This document shows, piece after piece, positions 51,283 through 60,700 of a stretch of 64,000 bases of DNA. The notes beneath the pieces were generated by a model, which ran no database searches, was not told where the DNA came from, and saw only the letters and a list, made by a program, of their open reading frames with translations. The stretch comes from SOIL31 sp964636815 (GTDB lineage: Bacteria; Babelota; Babeliae; Babelales; Vermiphilaceae): contig CAZWTF010000001.1 in the NCBI GenBank assembly GCA_964636815.1, positions 186,001 to 250,000 on the forward strand. Reading direction: 5' to 3'. A program made the translations under genes and the position numbers. How positions within the stretch are numbered: the first letter of the stretch is position 1; each line of letters begins with the position of its first letter.

Positions 51283-52665
51283 ATGACTAAAAATAATCAT
51301 TATAATAATAATGTTGTTGCAAAAAAGCAGAACGTTGAAGGGATTTTAGGAAAAACACTCCCTGCCCATGTTGATGCGGAACGAGCTGTTTTGGGTGCGT
51401 TGTTATTAAATGATGAATATGTTACAACTGTTTCAGAAATTATTATTGCTGATGATTTCTATAATCCAGCACATAAAATTATTTATCAGGCAATTGTTGA
51501 TTTAGGTCAGAAGCATAAACGTATTGACATTGTTACACTTCAAGATGAACTGACAAAAAAAGATTTGTTGGATGCGGCCGGGGGTATTATTTATCTGGTT
51601 AGTTTGCAAGAAGATATACCATCGGTTGGTTTGATTGTTCAACATGCAACTATTGTCAAAGAAAAATCAGTGTTGCGGCAGCTTATTAGTTCTGCCGCAA
51701 CAATCATTACTAACTGTTATACACAAGATCAGAGTTCAATAGATGCCGTGCTTGATGATGCAGAAAAAACTATTTTTAATATTGCCAATAAAAGATCTAC
51801 TAATAGTTTTATTCAGCTTGATATCTGGTTAAAGAAAACATTCCAGCACCTTTCTGATATCAAAAGTCATATGAAGGGTATAACAGGTGTTCCTTCAGGA
51901 TTTCAAAATCTTGATCAGATGACTTCAGGTTTTCAGAATAGCGATTTTATTGTTCTTGCTGCACGTCCATCAATGGGTAAAACAGCACTTTCTTTGGGTA
52001 TGGCTTTATCCGCAGCTCGCAATGGTTTTGCTGTTGGTGTTTTTTCTCTTGAAATGTCAGCAGAGCAGTTGACACTTCGTTTACTTTCATCAGAATCAGG
52101 TATTGGTCATCATAATATTCGTAACGCAACTATTTCATCAGACGAATGGATTGATTTAACTAACGTTGCGGCACAACTTGCTGAAATGAAAGTCTTTATT
52201 GATGATACTGCAATGCTTAACATTATGGATTTGCGGGCAAAAGCGCGTAAATTAAAGGCTGAGCATGGTTTACAATTCTTAGTCATAGACTACTTGCAGC
52301 TGTTGCATTCAAACAAAAAACATGAAAATAGACACCAAGAAGTTTCTGATATTTCACGATCATTAAAAGCTTTAGCTAAAGAACTTAATATTCCTATTAT
52401 TGCGTTATCACAGCTTTCACGTGCGGTTGATAGTCGTATGGATAAACGCCCCATGCTTTCTGATTTACGTGAATCGGGAGCGATCGAGCAAGATGCTGAT
52501 CTTATTATGTTTTTATATCGTGACATTGTGTATAACCCAGAAACAGAAAATCCTGCATTATCAGAGCTTATTATTGGTAAGCAACGTAATGGTCCAACAG
52601 GAACGGTGTATATGAACTTTATTAGAGAATTAACTAAATTTGAGGATTCAGCCGACTTTGATTAA
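51283..52665 (+). CDS. dnaB: Replicative DNA helicase DnaB
   Basis: 460 residues. The N-terminal helical domain carries PAHVDAERAVLGALLL; a linker follows, then the RecA-like domain: GVPSGFQNLDQMTSGFQNSDFIVLAARPSMGKTALSL (Walker A), VFSLEMSAEQLTLRLL, LVIDYLQLL (Walker B), ALSQLSRAVDSRMDKRPMLSDLRESGAIEQDAD and FLYRD. It unwinds DNA at the fork as a hexamer. No intein is present. Co-transcribed with rplI. Confidence 0.97.
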   Translation: MTKNNHYNNNVVAKKQNVEGILGKTLPAHVDAERAVLGALLLNDEYVTTVSEIIIADDFYNPAHKIIYQAIVDLGQKHKRIDIVTLQDELTKKDLLDAAGGIIYLVSLQEDIPSVGLIVQHATIVKEKSVLRQLISSAATIITNCYTQDQSSIDAVLDDAEKTIFNIANKRSTNSFIQLDIWLKKTFQHLSDIKSHMKGITGVPSGFQNLDQMTSGFQNSDFIVLAARPSMGKTALSLGMALSAARNGFAVGVFSLEMSAEQLTLRLLSSESGIGHHNIRNATISSDEWIDLTNVAAQLAEMKVFIDDTAMLNIMDLRAKARKLKAEHGLQFLVIDYLQLLHSNKKHENRHQEVSDISRSLKALAKELNIPIIALSQLSRAVDSRMDKRPMLSDLRESGAIEQDADLIMFLYRDIVYNPETENPALSELIIGKQRNGPTGTVYMNFIRELTKFEDSADFD

Positions 52666-52732
52666 TAAAAATTTCATTTCGATTAGATAGTATAAAAAGT
52701 TAACTAAAACAATGTTGTGGAAGGGGCCATGA

Positions 52733-52888
52733 ATGAAAAGTAGATTTTTTGCTAAAAGAGATGAATTTGTGTTAAGTACAGTTACAGCGTTAATTGTGTG
52801 TGGTTTGTTGTATCAAGGTTTTTTTTCACTGATATATGGTAAGCAACATTCTGTGTTTCAAAAAAATCAGGTTGTAATCAAAAAATAA
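52733..52888 (+). CDS. Small single-helix membrane protein
   Basis: 51 residues: begins MKSRFFAKRDEFVLSTVTAL, continues IVCGLLYQGFFSLIYGK and ends QNQVVIKK. One membrane helix with a basic N-terminus. AAGGGG lies 6 bases before the ATG. An ATG at 52729 in another frame leads to a stop after four codons. No family is recognised. It lies directly upstream of the HtrA protease gene and may be its partner; that is a guess from position. Confidence 0.55.
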   Translation: MKSRFFAKRDEFVLSTVTALIVCGLLYQGFFSLIYGKQHSVFQKNQVVIKK

Positions 52889-52913
52889 AAAAGTAAAAAA
52901 AGGATTTAGGAAA

Positions 52914-54443
52914 ATGATGTGTAGTAAAAGATACGCTCTATTGTTGAGTGTGGTAACCTATTCAATGGCATGTGCGCAAGAAATTCCCGCCGCTGATCAG
53001 GTGTGGCGAGACGTGCAAGCTGTTGCCAAGGATGCAATAGTTCATATTTTTTCTACTTCAAGATCTACTAATTGGTTTAACCCGTATGTTGTGTGTGGTA
53101 CAAGTAGCTGCACAGGTACGGGTTTTTTTATTAGTGAAGAAGGTTATATTGCAACCTGTTCGCATGTTGTAGATCAAGCTCTTTCTGTGTATGTTACTAT
53201 TCCTGCTTTGGGCAAGCAACGTTTAAAAGCGCATGTTGTAGGAATTTGTCCTCAACATGATGTGGCGTTGTTGAAGCTTGATGCAAAAGCGCTTGCTTTG
53301 ATTTGTGATACATTTGAAAAAGTCACTTATGTGCAGATGGGTGATTCTGATACTGTGCAACGTGGAGAAAATATACTTTCTTTGGGTTATCCTGGTACAA
53401 CAATAGAAACTGATCAGATTAAAGGAACAGCTGGTGTAATCAGTGCACGTTTAAACAGTTTGTTTCAGTTAGATGCTCCGATTAATCCAGGAAATTCTGG
53501 TGGTCCTATTTTCAATAAAGATGGCATAGTTATCGGTATAGCTAATTCGGTTATGCTTAACGCACAAAATTCAAACTTTGCTACTCCAATCAATATATTT
53601 AAAACATTATTACCTGCTCTGCATGAGCACCAATTGTTAAAAATTAAAGATAATGGCATCATTTGGACTTTTACCACCAAAGAAATTAGAAATTATTTTA
53701 ATTGTCCTGTAGAAGGTGGTTGTTTAGTGTGTGATGTAGCACCATCAAGTCCTGCCGCACTTATGGGTGTACAAGCGAATGATATCATCTATGCGATCAA
53801 TGAATATGAAATTGATAATTATGGTGAAATAAAGGCATTATGTGATGATGAAAAGATCAGTTTTGATTCTTATATTCGTCAACAGCCGATTAACGCTGAG
53901 ATTGTATTAAAAATATATCGTAATGGGCAACCGTTGGAATTGGTTATAACTGTTGGATGTAATAAAGATGATTCTATAGCGTTCAAATATCCTGCGTATG
54001 AATCAATTGATTATGAGATGTTTGCAGGTATGATTATCATGCCACTAACAGTTAATTATATTAATGCATGCAAAGAAAGAGGCGGATTGCGACGTTATTT
54101 AACTAATCTTTATGGTAGTGGTTCACGTCTTGTAGTATCTAATGTTTTTTCTGATTCAAAAATTTCTCATATGCAAAGTATTCGTTATGGAGACACTATT
54201 AATGAAGTTAATGGTGAGCCAGTTCATACATTAGCTGATTTTAGAAAAGCGTTGTCAAAAAGTATGGAAACTGGGTATGTTGTTATCAAAACAACTGATG
54301 AAATAACGCTCGATACTGATAATGTTATTACTGTTTTGTCATTAGGGGATAGTTGTAGAGAAACAGAAGAGTTGGCTTATATTCATCAATATCCATTATC
54401 AGAAACAGTAAAGACATTGATTGAACACGTTGATTCTGTATAA
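52914..54443 (+). CDS. HtrA/Deg-type exported serine protease
   Basis: 509 residues. The signal peptide ends SMACA. A trypsin-like domain carries the full triad: His84 (ATCSHVVD), Asp116 (HDVALLKLD) and Ser195 (NPGNSGGPIF). Two PDZ-like domains follow: PSSPAALMGVQANDIIYAIN and, near the C-terminus, GDTINEVNGEPVHTLADF, with a LRRYL segment between them resembling the second PDZ region of plant Deg9-type proteases. HtrA proteins degrade or refold damaged envelope proteins, and secreted versions cut host proteins. The incomplete gene at the left edge is a paralogue of the C-terminal region. ruvC follows closely. Confidence 0.9.
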   Translation: MMCSKRYALLLSVVTYSMACAQEIPAADQVWRDVQAVAKDAIVHIFSTSRSTNWFNPYVVCGTSSCTGTGFFISEEGYIATCSHVVDQALSVYVTIPALGKQRLKAHVVGICPQHDVALLKLDAKALALICDTFEKVTYVQMGDSDTVQRGENILSLGYPGTTIETDQIKGTAGVISARLNSLFQLDAPINPGNSGGPIFNKDGIVIGIANSVMLNAQNSNFATPINIFKTLLPALHEHQLLKIKDNGIIWTFTTKEIRNYFNCPVEGGCLVCDVAPSSPAALMGVQANDIIYAINEYEIDNYGEIKALCDDEKISFDSYIRQQPINAEIVLKIYRNGQPLELVITVGCNKDDSIAFKYPAYESIDYEMFAGMIIMPLTVNYINACKERGGLRRYLTNLYGSGSRLVVSNVFSDSKISHMQSIRYGDTINEVNGEPVHTLADFRKALSKSMETGYVVIKTTDEITLDTDNVITVLSLGDSCRETEELAYIHQYPLSETVKTLIEHVDSV

Positions 54444-54488
54444 TATATTCTTTAGGTGAATAAAGAAGTAAAAAAAGGAAAAAGTAGA

Positions 54489-54983
54489 GTGGTAATTCTT
54501 GGTATTGATCCAGGGTTTCGGTTTGCTGGATTTGGAATTTTAAAAAAAGAAGGGCGCCAAGCCCTTCTTCTTGATTATGGTTGTCTTACCATGTCATCAT
54601 CCGATAGTCTTGTTATTCGTGTTGGAGAGTTTCATAATTTTTTTGAAGAAAAAATCATTACTCATGGTGTTACGGTAATCGCACTCGAAACACCTTTTTT
54701 AGGCAAAAACGCTCAAAACTTTTTAAAACTTGGTTATTTACGAGGCATATTATATCTTCTTGCGCATAAACATAAAACAACTATTTGTGAATTTGCACCT
54801 ACTGAGGTAAAACAATCAGTAACTGGTTTTGGTGGAGCAACAAAAGATCAAGTTGCGCGTGTTATATTGCAACTGTTTCCAGGAATGGAAGTGCCAAAAA
54901 AGGAAGATGTAACTGATGCTTTAGCTGTTACCTTGTGCGGATTATGGTCAAGTAATCAAAATAATCTTTTACAAAAATTTTAA
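54489..54983 (+). CDS. ruvC: Holliday junction resolvase RuvC
   Basis: 164 residues from GTG 54489: AAGGAAA lies about 10 bases upstream and the protein then begins like other RuvCs (VVILGIDPGFRFAGFGI); a GTG at 54456 adds 11 residues of unlikely sequence. Active-site acidic residues: Asp in GIDPG, Glu in ALETPF, and the two in KEDVTDALAV. The enzyme cuts Holliday junctions symmetrically as a dimer. RuvA and RuvB are not beside it. A 9-bp perfect hairpin (AAGAAGGGC / GCCCTTCTT) lies in the coding sequence at 54547-54569. Confidence 0.93.
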   Translation: MVILGIDPGFRFAGFGILKKEGRQALLLDYGCLTMSSSDSLVIRVGEFHNFFEEKIITHGVTVIALETPFLGKNAQNFLKLGYLRGILYLLAHKHKTTICEFAPTEVKQSVTGFGGATKDQVARVILQLFPGMEVPKKEDVTDALAVTLCGLWSSNQNNLLQKF

Positions 54984-55011
54984 AAAAAATCAGTCTAGTA
55001 ATAAAAAAAAG

Positions 55012-55038
55012 TTCCGCAGCAAAGTCGGAATTTTTTTT
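55012..55038 (+). terminator. Weak intrinsic terminator
   Basis: TTCCG / CGGAA with a 9-base loop, A8 before and T8 after. Confidence 0.55.
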
Positions 55039-55069
55039 ATGTTAAAGTAAAACGTTAATGTACAAATTA

Positions 55070-55098
55070 TTGACACTAATGTTGTAGGTTTGTTATGT
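55070..55098 (+). promoter_or_regulatory. Sigma70-type promoter for the surface protein
   Basis: TTGACA, a 17-bp spacer, TTATGT, 54 bases before the ATG at 55152. Confidence 0.6.
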
Positions 55099-55151
55099 CA
55101 AAGGAGACTTTCTTGGTGTAGAAAAGTGTTTTTAAAAAAAAAAGGGATTGT

Positions 55152-57542
55152 ATGAAAAATTGTCGGTTGAATCGTGTCTACCACGTATTTTTATACGTTG
55201 GGTTTTTGCTTTGTTCACTTCAAGTGCAAGCTATTGGAAAAGATGAAGCGTATATTTCAGATAATGAATTACGTGAATTGTTGGAAAATAGTGGTATAAA
55301 ATATGTGTATCTTGGAAAAGATAGTAGTGATTTATATGAAGTAGTATCAGCCATTAGTGCGCTTGATGAGAATGGCGAATCTATAATTCATGAACTTAGA
55401 AAACATCTTGAAGAAGATTTTGCGATTGGATCATATGATTTTGTTATCGAAGCTTTGGGGTACGCTGAAACAGTTCTACAAGGAAATCGTTCAAGAATGA
55501 GATCAGAAGATGTTCAAAATCTTTCTGAATCTCTTGATCAGGTAATTAATCAGGTTGTTAATGAACAACTTACGGTTGATTCACAAAAAATTATTGATGC
55601 TTTAGAGTTGCCTTCAACATTAGGCGATGCAGCAGTTCTTGATGATCCTAAAATTATAAGACAATGCTTTACAACATCATCTGATCATTGTTGCCCTGTA
55701 AGACGTTGTAAGTTGATTAAAATAAGAGAAAAAGTTGAATTTTTGAATAAGGTAAAGTTTAAAGATGATGTTACATTTTATGATGATGTTAAGTTTAAAG
55801 ATGAAGTTGAATTTGAAGAAGACGTTACTATAGAAGGTACATTAACTGTAACAGATTTAGTAGTACTCAGCTGTATAGATAATCTTTGTGTTAATGAATT
55901 AACGGTTATTGATATCATAATTCCTTCTGGTAGTTGTCTTGACGGTTTCTGTGTTCAGACATTATCGGTTACCGATTTAATAGTTCTCAGTTGTGTTGAT
56001 AATCTTTGCGTTACTAATTTATCAGTTACGGATCTAACAGTTTTAAGCTGTGTAGAAAATTTATGTGTTGAAAATTTATCAGCAGTTAATGCAGTGATTG
56101 ATAATTTATCTGTAGGGGATATTGTTATATCAAGCTGTCTTGATAGTTTGTGTGTTCTTGATCTTTCTGCGGTTGATGCATCTATTGATTCATTATCAGT
56201 GAATGATTTGGTTGTGAATAACTGTGTAGAAAATTTATGTGTTGAAAATTTATCAGCAGTTAATGCAGTGATTGACAATTTATCTGTAGGTGAGCTTGTT
56301 GTAGTCAGCTGTGTTGATAGTTTATGTGTCATTGATCTTTCTGCAGTTGATGCATCTATTGATTCATTATCAGTGAATGATTTGGTTGTAAATAATTGTA
56401 TGGATGAACTTTGTGTGATTAATTTCTCTGCAGTAGATGCTTCTATTGATAATTTATCTGTAGGTGACATTTCTGGTCAAACGATCAGTGCTTGTGATGT
56501 TATTGTTGGTTGTAATATTTTAATGAACAATTCAACAAGTCCTACTGTGGGTAATGTTCTTAAGGCTGGCAACAGATTTATACATAACTTTGGAACAGAT
56601 AATACATTTGTTGGTATTAATGCTGGTAACTTTACTATGGGCGGTGCTGAAAACGTTGGTGTTGGACGTCAGGCATTATCTTCAAATACAACAGGTTTTG
56701 AAAACGTAGCTGTTGGTGGATTTGCATTGCCAGGCAATACTATTGGGGAAAATAACGTTGCCGTGGGTGCTTTTGCCTTAACAGGAAATACAACAGGTAA
56801 TGAAAATACCGCGCTCGGTGGTTTTACATTAGCATCTAACATAAATGGTTCTGGAAATGTTGCGGTTGGTTTCCAGGCAGGATTTAGTTCAACAGGAAAT
56901 AACAATGTTTTTGTGGGAAATAATGCAGCAGCGCTTAAAACAGCTGGTAATACAAATGTTGTTGTTGGATTTAATGCTGGAGTAAGTTTAGTCAATGGTA
57001 GCGATAATATTTATATATCAAATCCTGGCTTTGTAGCAGAAAATGGCATCATACGTATTGGTACAACTGCCACACATACAGCTGCATACTTGCAAGGCGT
57101 GTTCACGAGTGTTGTTGGTGGTACTGGTATTCCAGTATTTGTTGATGCAGCAGGTCAGTTAGGAACGGTAGTTTCTTCACAAAGATTCAAGCATGATATA
57201 AAGGATATGGATTCTATTGATTCAGCAAATATATATAACTTGCATCCTGTAACATTCGTCTATAACTCTGACGAAACAGATACAATGCAGTACGGTTTAA
57301 TTGCTGAAGAAGTTGATCAAGTATTCCCTGCGTTGGTTGTTCACGATGAAGAAGGTGCGCCATATACTGTACGTTATCATTTATTACCAATGTTACTTCT
57401 TAATGAAGTGCAAAAATTAAATGGTATTGTTCAAGACCAATCAGCAGCTATTGAAGAACTTAAATCAGATAATCAAAAGTTTGGTGCAATACTTAAAGGT
57501 ATTGTAGGAGCAATGAGTATAGCAGCACTGAATTTAGAATAA
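55152..57542 (+). CDS. Surface protein with YadA-like head repeats and S74 chaperone domain, small form
   Basis: 796 residues. A signal peptide ends VQA. N-terminal helical domain (about 25-190), a KFKDDVTFYDDVKFKDEV beta run, then repeats of about 17-25 residues with SVTDLVVLSCVDNLCV units (230-450). Next is a YadA-like head (GRQALSSNTTGFENVAVGG units, about 490-620). The C-terminal S74 intramolecular chaperone has SSQRFKHDI (Ser675, Lys680, spaced as in the self-cleavage dyad of endosialidase-type domains), YGLIAEEVDQVFPALV and a coiled coil. It probably forms a trimeric fibre released or matured by self-cleavage. It lacks a recognisable beta-barrel, so its outer-membrane anchoring is unclear. 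Confidence 0.85.
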   Translation: MKNCRLNRVYHVFLYVGFLLCSLQVQAIGKDEAYISDNELRELLENSGIKYVYLGKDSSDLYEVVSAISALDENGESIIHELRKHLEEDFAIGSYDFVIEALGYAETVLQGNRSRMRSEDVQNLSESLDQVINQVVNEQLTVDSQKIIDALELPSTLGDAAVLDDPKIIRQCFTTSSDHCCPVRRCKLIKIREKVEFLNKVKFKDDVTFYDDVKFKDEVEFEEDVTIEGTLTVTDLVVLSCIDNLCVNELTVIDIIIPSGSCLDGFCVQTLSVTDLIVLSCVDNLCVTNLSVTDLTVLSCVENLCVENLSAVNAVIDNLSVGDIVISSCLDSLCVLDLSAVDASIDSLSVNDLVVNNCVENLCVENLSAVNAVIDNLSVGELVVVSCVDSLCVIDLSAVDASIDSLSVNDLVVNNCMDELCVINFSAVDASIDNLSVGDISGQTISACDVIVGCNILMNNSTSPTVGNVLKAGNRFIHNFGTDNTFVGINAGNFTMGGAENVGVGRQALSSNTTGFENVAVGGFALPGNTIGENNVAVGAFALTGNTTGNENTALGGFTLASNINGSGNVAVGFQAGFSSTGNNNVFVGNNAAALKTAGNTNVVVGFNAGVSLVNGSDNIYISNPGFVAENGIIRIGTTATHTAAYLQGVFTSVVGGTGIPVFVDAAGQLGTVVSSQRFKHDIKDMDSIDSANIYNLHPVTFVYNSDETDTMQYGLIAEEVDQVFPALVVHDEEGAPYTVRYHLLPMLLLNEVQKLNGIVQDQSAAIEELKSDNQKFGAILKGIVGAMSIAALNLE

Positions 57543-57565
57543 CTCGTTCATAATTTTTATCTGGA

Positions 57566-57597
57566 AAAGGCATTCATGCAAGTGAATGCCTTTTTTT
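57566..57597 (+). terminator. Intrinsic terminator
   Basis: AAAGGCATTCA / TGAATGCCTTT, an 11-bp perfect stem with a 6-base loop, then more T. Confidence 0.88.
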
Positions 57598-57703
57598 ATA
57601 CGTAACTATTTATTTTTTTTAACGTATTGTTTTATTTTTATTACAAACTAAAGAGTTTTTTGTCTCTATTAGTTTGTATTAAATTAAAAAAAAGGAGTTG
57701 TGT

Positions 57704-60700
57704 ATGAACATAAGTCAATTCAAGAAATACTGGATTTTTCCAGTCCTATTATTCATATCTATTATACCATTATTGGCAGAAAGAAGAGATTTGTTACCAC
57801 AATCTTTTGAGTGTGAAGTAAGTAATCCGTGTCATCAGGTATGCAACCAATATGTATATTTTTGTACAAATGCGAGTAAAATCCGTGAAGTTATTAGGGA
57901 AATCAGTGAATTAGATGATAATAAAGATTCTTGTCTCTGGGCACTCCGTACATATATGGACCAAGGATTTTTATGTGGTGAATGGGATGCGGTTGCACAA
58001 GTTCTTGATTATGCAGAATTGGTTTTGAAAAAAAATTATAGAAATTTACCCAAAAAGATGGTCAAAAAAATATTTTTAAATCTTGAACTTGTTATAAGGC
58101 AAATGCTTAATGGATCACTTTCTATTGATCCAGAAGCTGTACTGCATAACAATTTTGAAGGCAGTAGCCAATGTTGTCCTGATGGATTTAAAAGTGTTAT
58201 TAATGTTTTTACTGATGCTTTTTTTCATGAAGACGTCAAAATAGATGGGACATTAGTTGTTAAAGGTAAAACAAGATTGCATGATAAGTTAAAAGTTTAT
58301 GATAAAGCTATCTTTAAAGATAAAGTTACATTCAAAGATGATGTTACTGTAACAGATCTCACCGTTTTAAGTTGCATGGATAGCTTGTGCGTAAATACAT
58401 TGACTGTCACAGATATTATTTCACCAGGAGGTAGTTGTATTGATTTGTGTATTAATAACTTATCAGTAGTTGATATAACAGTGAGTGGTACTTTATCAGC
58501 TAATGATGCAATTATTAATAATGCGACAATTCAATCTCTATCCGTTACTGATCTTGTGGTAACAAGTTGTATTGATGAATTATGTGTAATCAATTTATCA
58601 ACCGTTGATACAACAGTAAGTGGCACTTTGTCTGTTAATGATGCAATTATAAACAATGCTACAATTCAAACTTTATCCGTTACTGATATTGTTGTGGGTA
58701 GTTGTATTGATGAACTTTGTGTAATTAATTTATCAGTAGATGAACTGATAGCGGGATCTATAGAAGTATGTGATCTGAGTGTTGACTGTAATATTATAAT
58801 GAACAATACTCAAAGCCCACTTGTAGGAAATATCATTAAAGATGGTGATCGGTTTGTTCATAACTTTGGAACAGAAAATACTTTTGTGGGTATTAATGCT
58901 GGCAATTTTACCATGAGTGGATTTGGTCGTAATAGCGGATATGGGGTTAACGCATTACAATCAAATATAACAGGATTTGATAATACCGCTGTTGGTGTTA
59001 ATGCACTTTTCTCTAACACCACTGGGTATCAAAACATTGCGATAGGTAATAATGCGTTAGAATCTAATACGCTTGGCCATGATAATTTGGCAATTGGTGT
59101 TAATGCATTAGAATCAAACACGTTAGGTTTATTGAATGTAGCAATTGGTAATTTTGCATTAGAATCCAATACCTGCGGATCAGAAAATATAGCGATTGGT
59201 ATGAACTCTCTTCAGTCTAATACAACGGGACTGTTTAATGTTGCAGTTGGTGTGAATACGTTAGTGGCTAACGTAACCGGTTCATCAAATGCTGCATTTG
59301 GTACACAGGTTTTACAAGAGAATGTTGGAGATTTCAATGCAGGTTTTGGTAATTTTGCATTAGAAAGCAACACAACAGGGCATCATAATGTGGCAGCAGG
59401 TAACTTTGCTTTGGCTGCAAATACAACAGGTATTGAAAATGTTGCGATGGGTAATTTTGCTTTACAATTTAACACAGTAGGTAATGATAATGTTGCGGTT
59501 GGTAATTTTGCATTACAACAAAATACAGTTGCAAGTTACAATACAGCAATGGGTAATCATGCATTACAATCAAATTTAACAGGGTATGAAAATACTGCAG
59601 TTGGTTACAATGCATTAACATCAAATATTACCGGATATGAAAATACTGCAGTTGGTGCTTATGCATTAGAATCAAACACAATCGGTCTTAATAATACTGC
59701 GGTTGGTCATAAATCATTGCAATCAAATAGCATTGGTTTTGCTAACGTAGCGATTGGTAACTCTGCACTTGAAGAGAATACTTGTGGTTCAGCTGATGTA
59801 GCAGTTGGACGTTATGCCTTAAATAGTAATATTGAAGGTGTATTTAATGTGGCTGTTGGTAATAATGCTTTGAGGGATAACACAGCTTCTACTAATGCTG
59901 CTTTTGGTTCAGATGCATTGGTTGTTAATACAACAGGTTTTTTTAATACAGCTTTGGGTAATTTTACACTTAATGCCAATACAACGGGTATACAAAATAC
60001 TGCAGTGGGAACATTTGCTGCTCCTGCAAACACCACTGGTAGTGATAATATTGCAATGGGCTATCATGTCTTTTTTTCTAACGTTACAGGGAGCCAAAAC
60101 GTTGCCATTGGTAATCATGCCCTAGAAACGGTAACGGGTGCTGACTTTGTTGTTGGGCCTATTACGTTGACTGGAGATCGAAACGTGGCTGTAGGGTATC
60201 AAGCATTACAAGAACATGAAATTGGTGAAGCAACTGCTGTTGGAACGTATGCTTTGCAACATAACACGATAGGTTACGCTAATACCGCAGTAGGTTATGA
60301 AGCGTTAAGAGATAATACTATCGGAGCAAATAATACTGCTGTTGGTCACGATGCGCTGCATTTTAATCTTGTTGGTTTGAGTAATACAGCTCTTGGTAGT
60401 AGTGCAATGTTTACTAATACAGTAGGAGTAGATAATACTGCTGTTGGTGCTAATGCTTTATTTGCCAATGTTGGAGGATTTAATAACATTGCTGTTGGTA
60501 GCCAGGCATCGTTTAGTAATATTGGAGGATTTGATAACGTTGCTGTGGGTACTCAATCACAATTTTTAGGTGTAGGTACGGTGCAAAATGTTTCAGTGGG
60601 TAACAATTCATTATTTGCGCTTCCCGTTGGTCGAAACAACGTAGCTATAGGTCACAATGCTCTTGAATTTTATACTTTTCCTATTGATGATAATGTTGCG

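Noticed and set aside
55955..56995. Long antisense frames opposite the first surface protein (171 and 108 residues)
   Set aside because: The repetitive coding sequence keeps the antisense frame open; the translated text is itself a mirror of the repeats.
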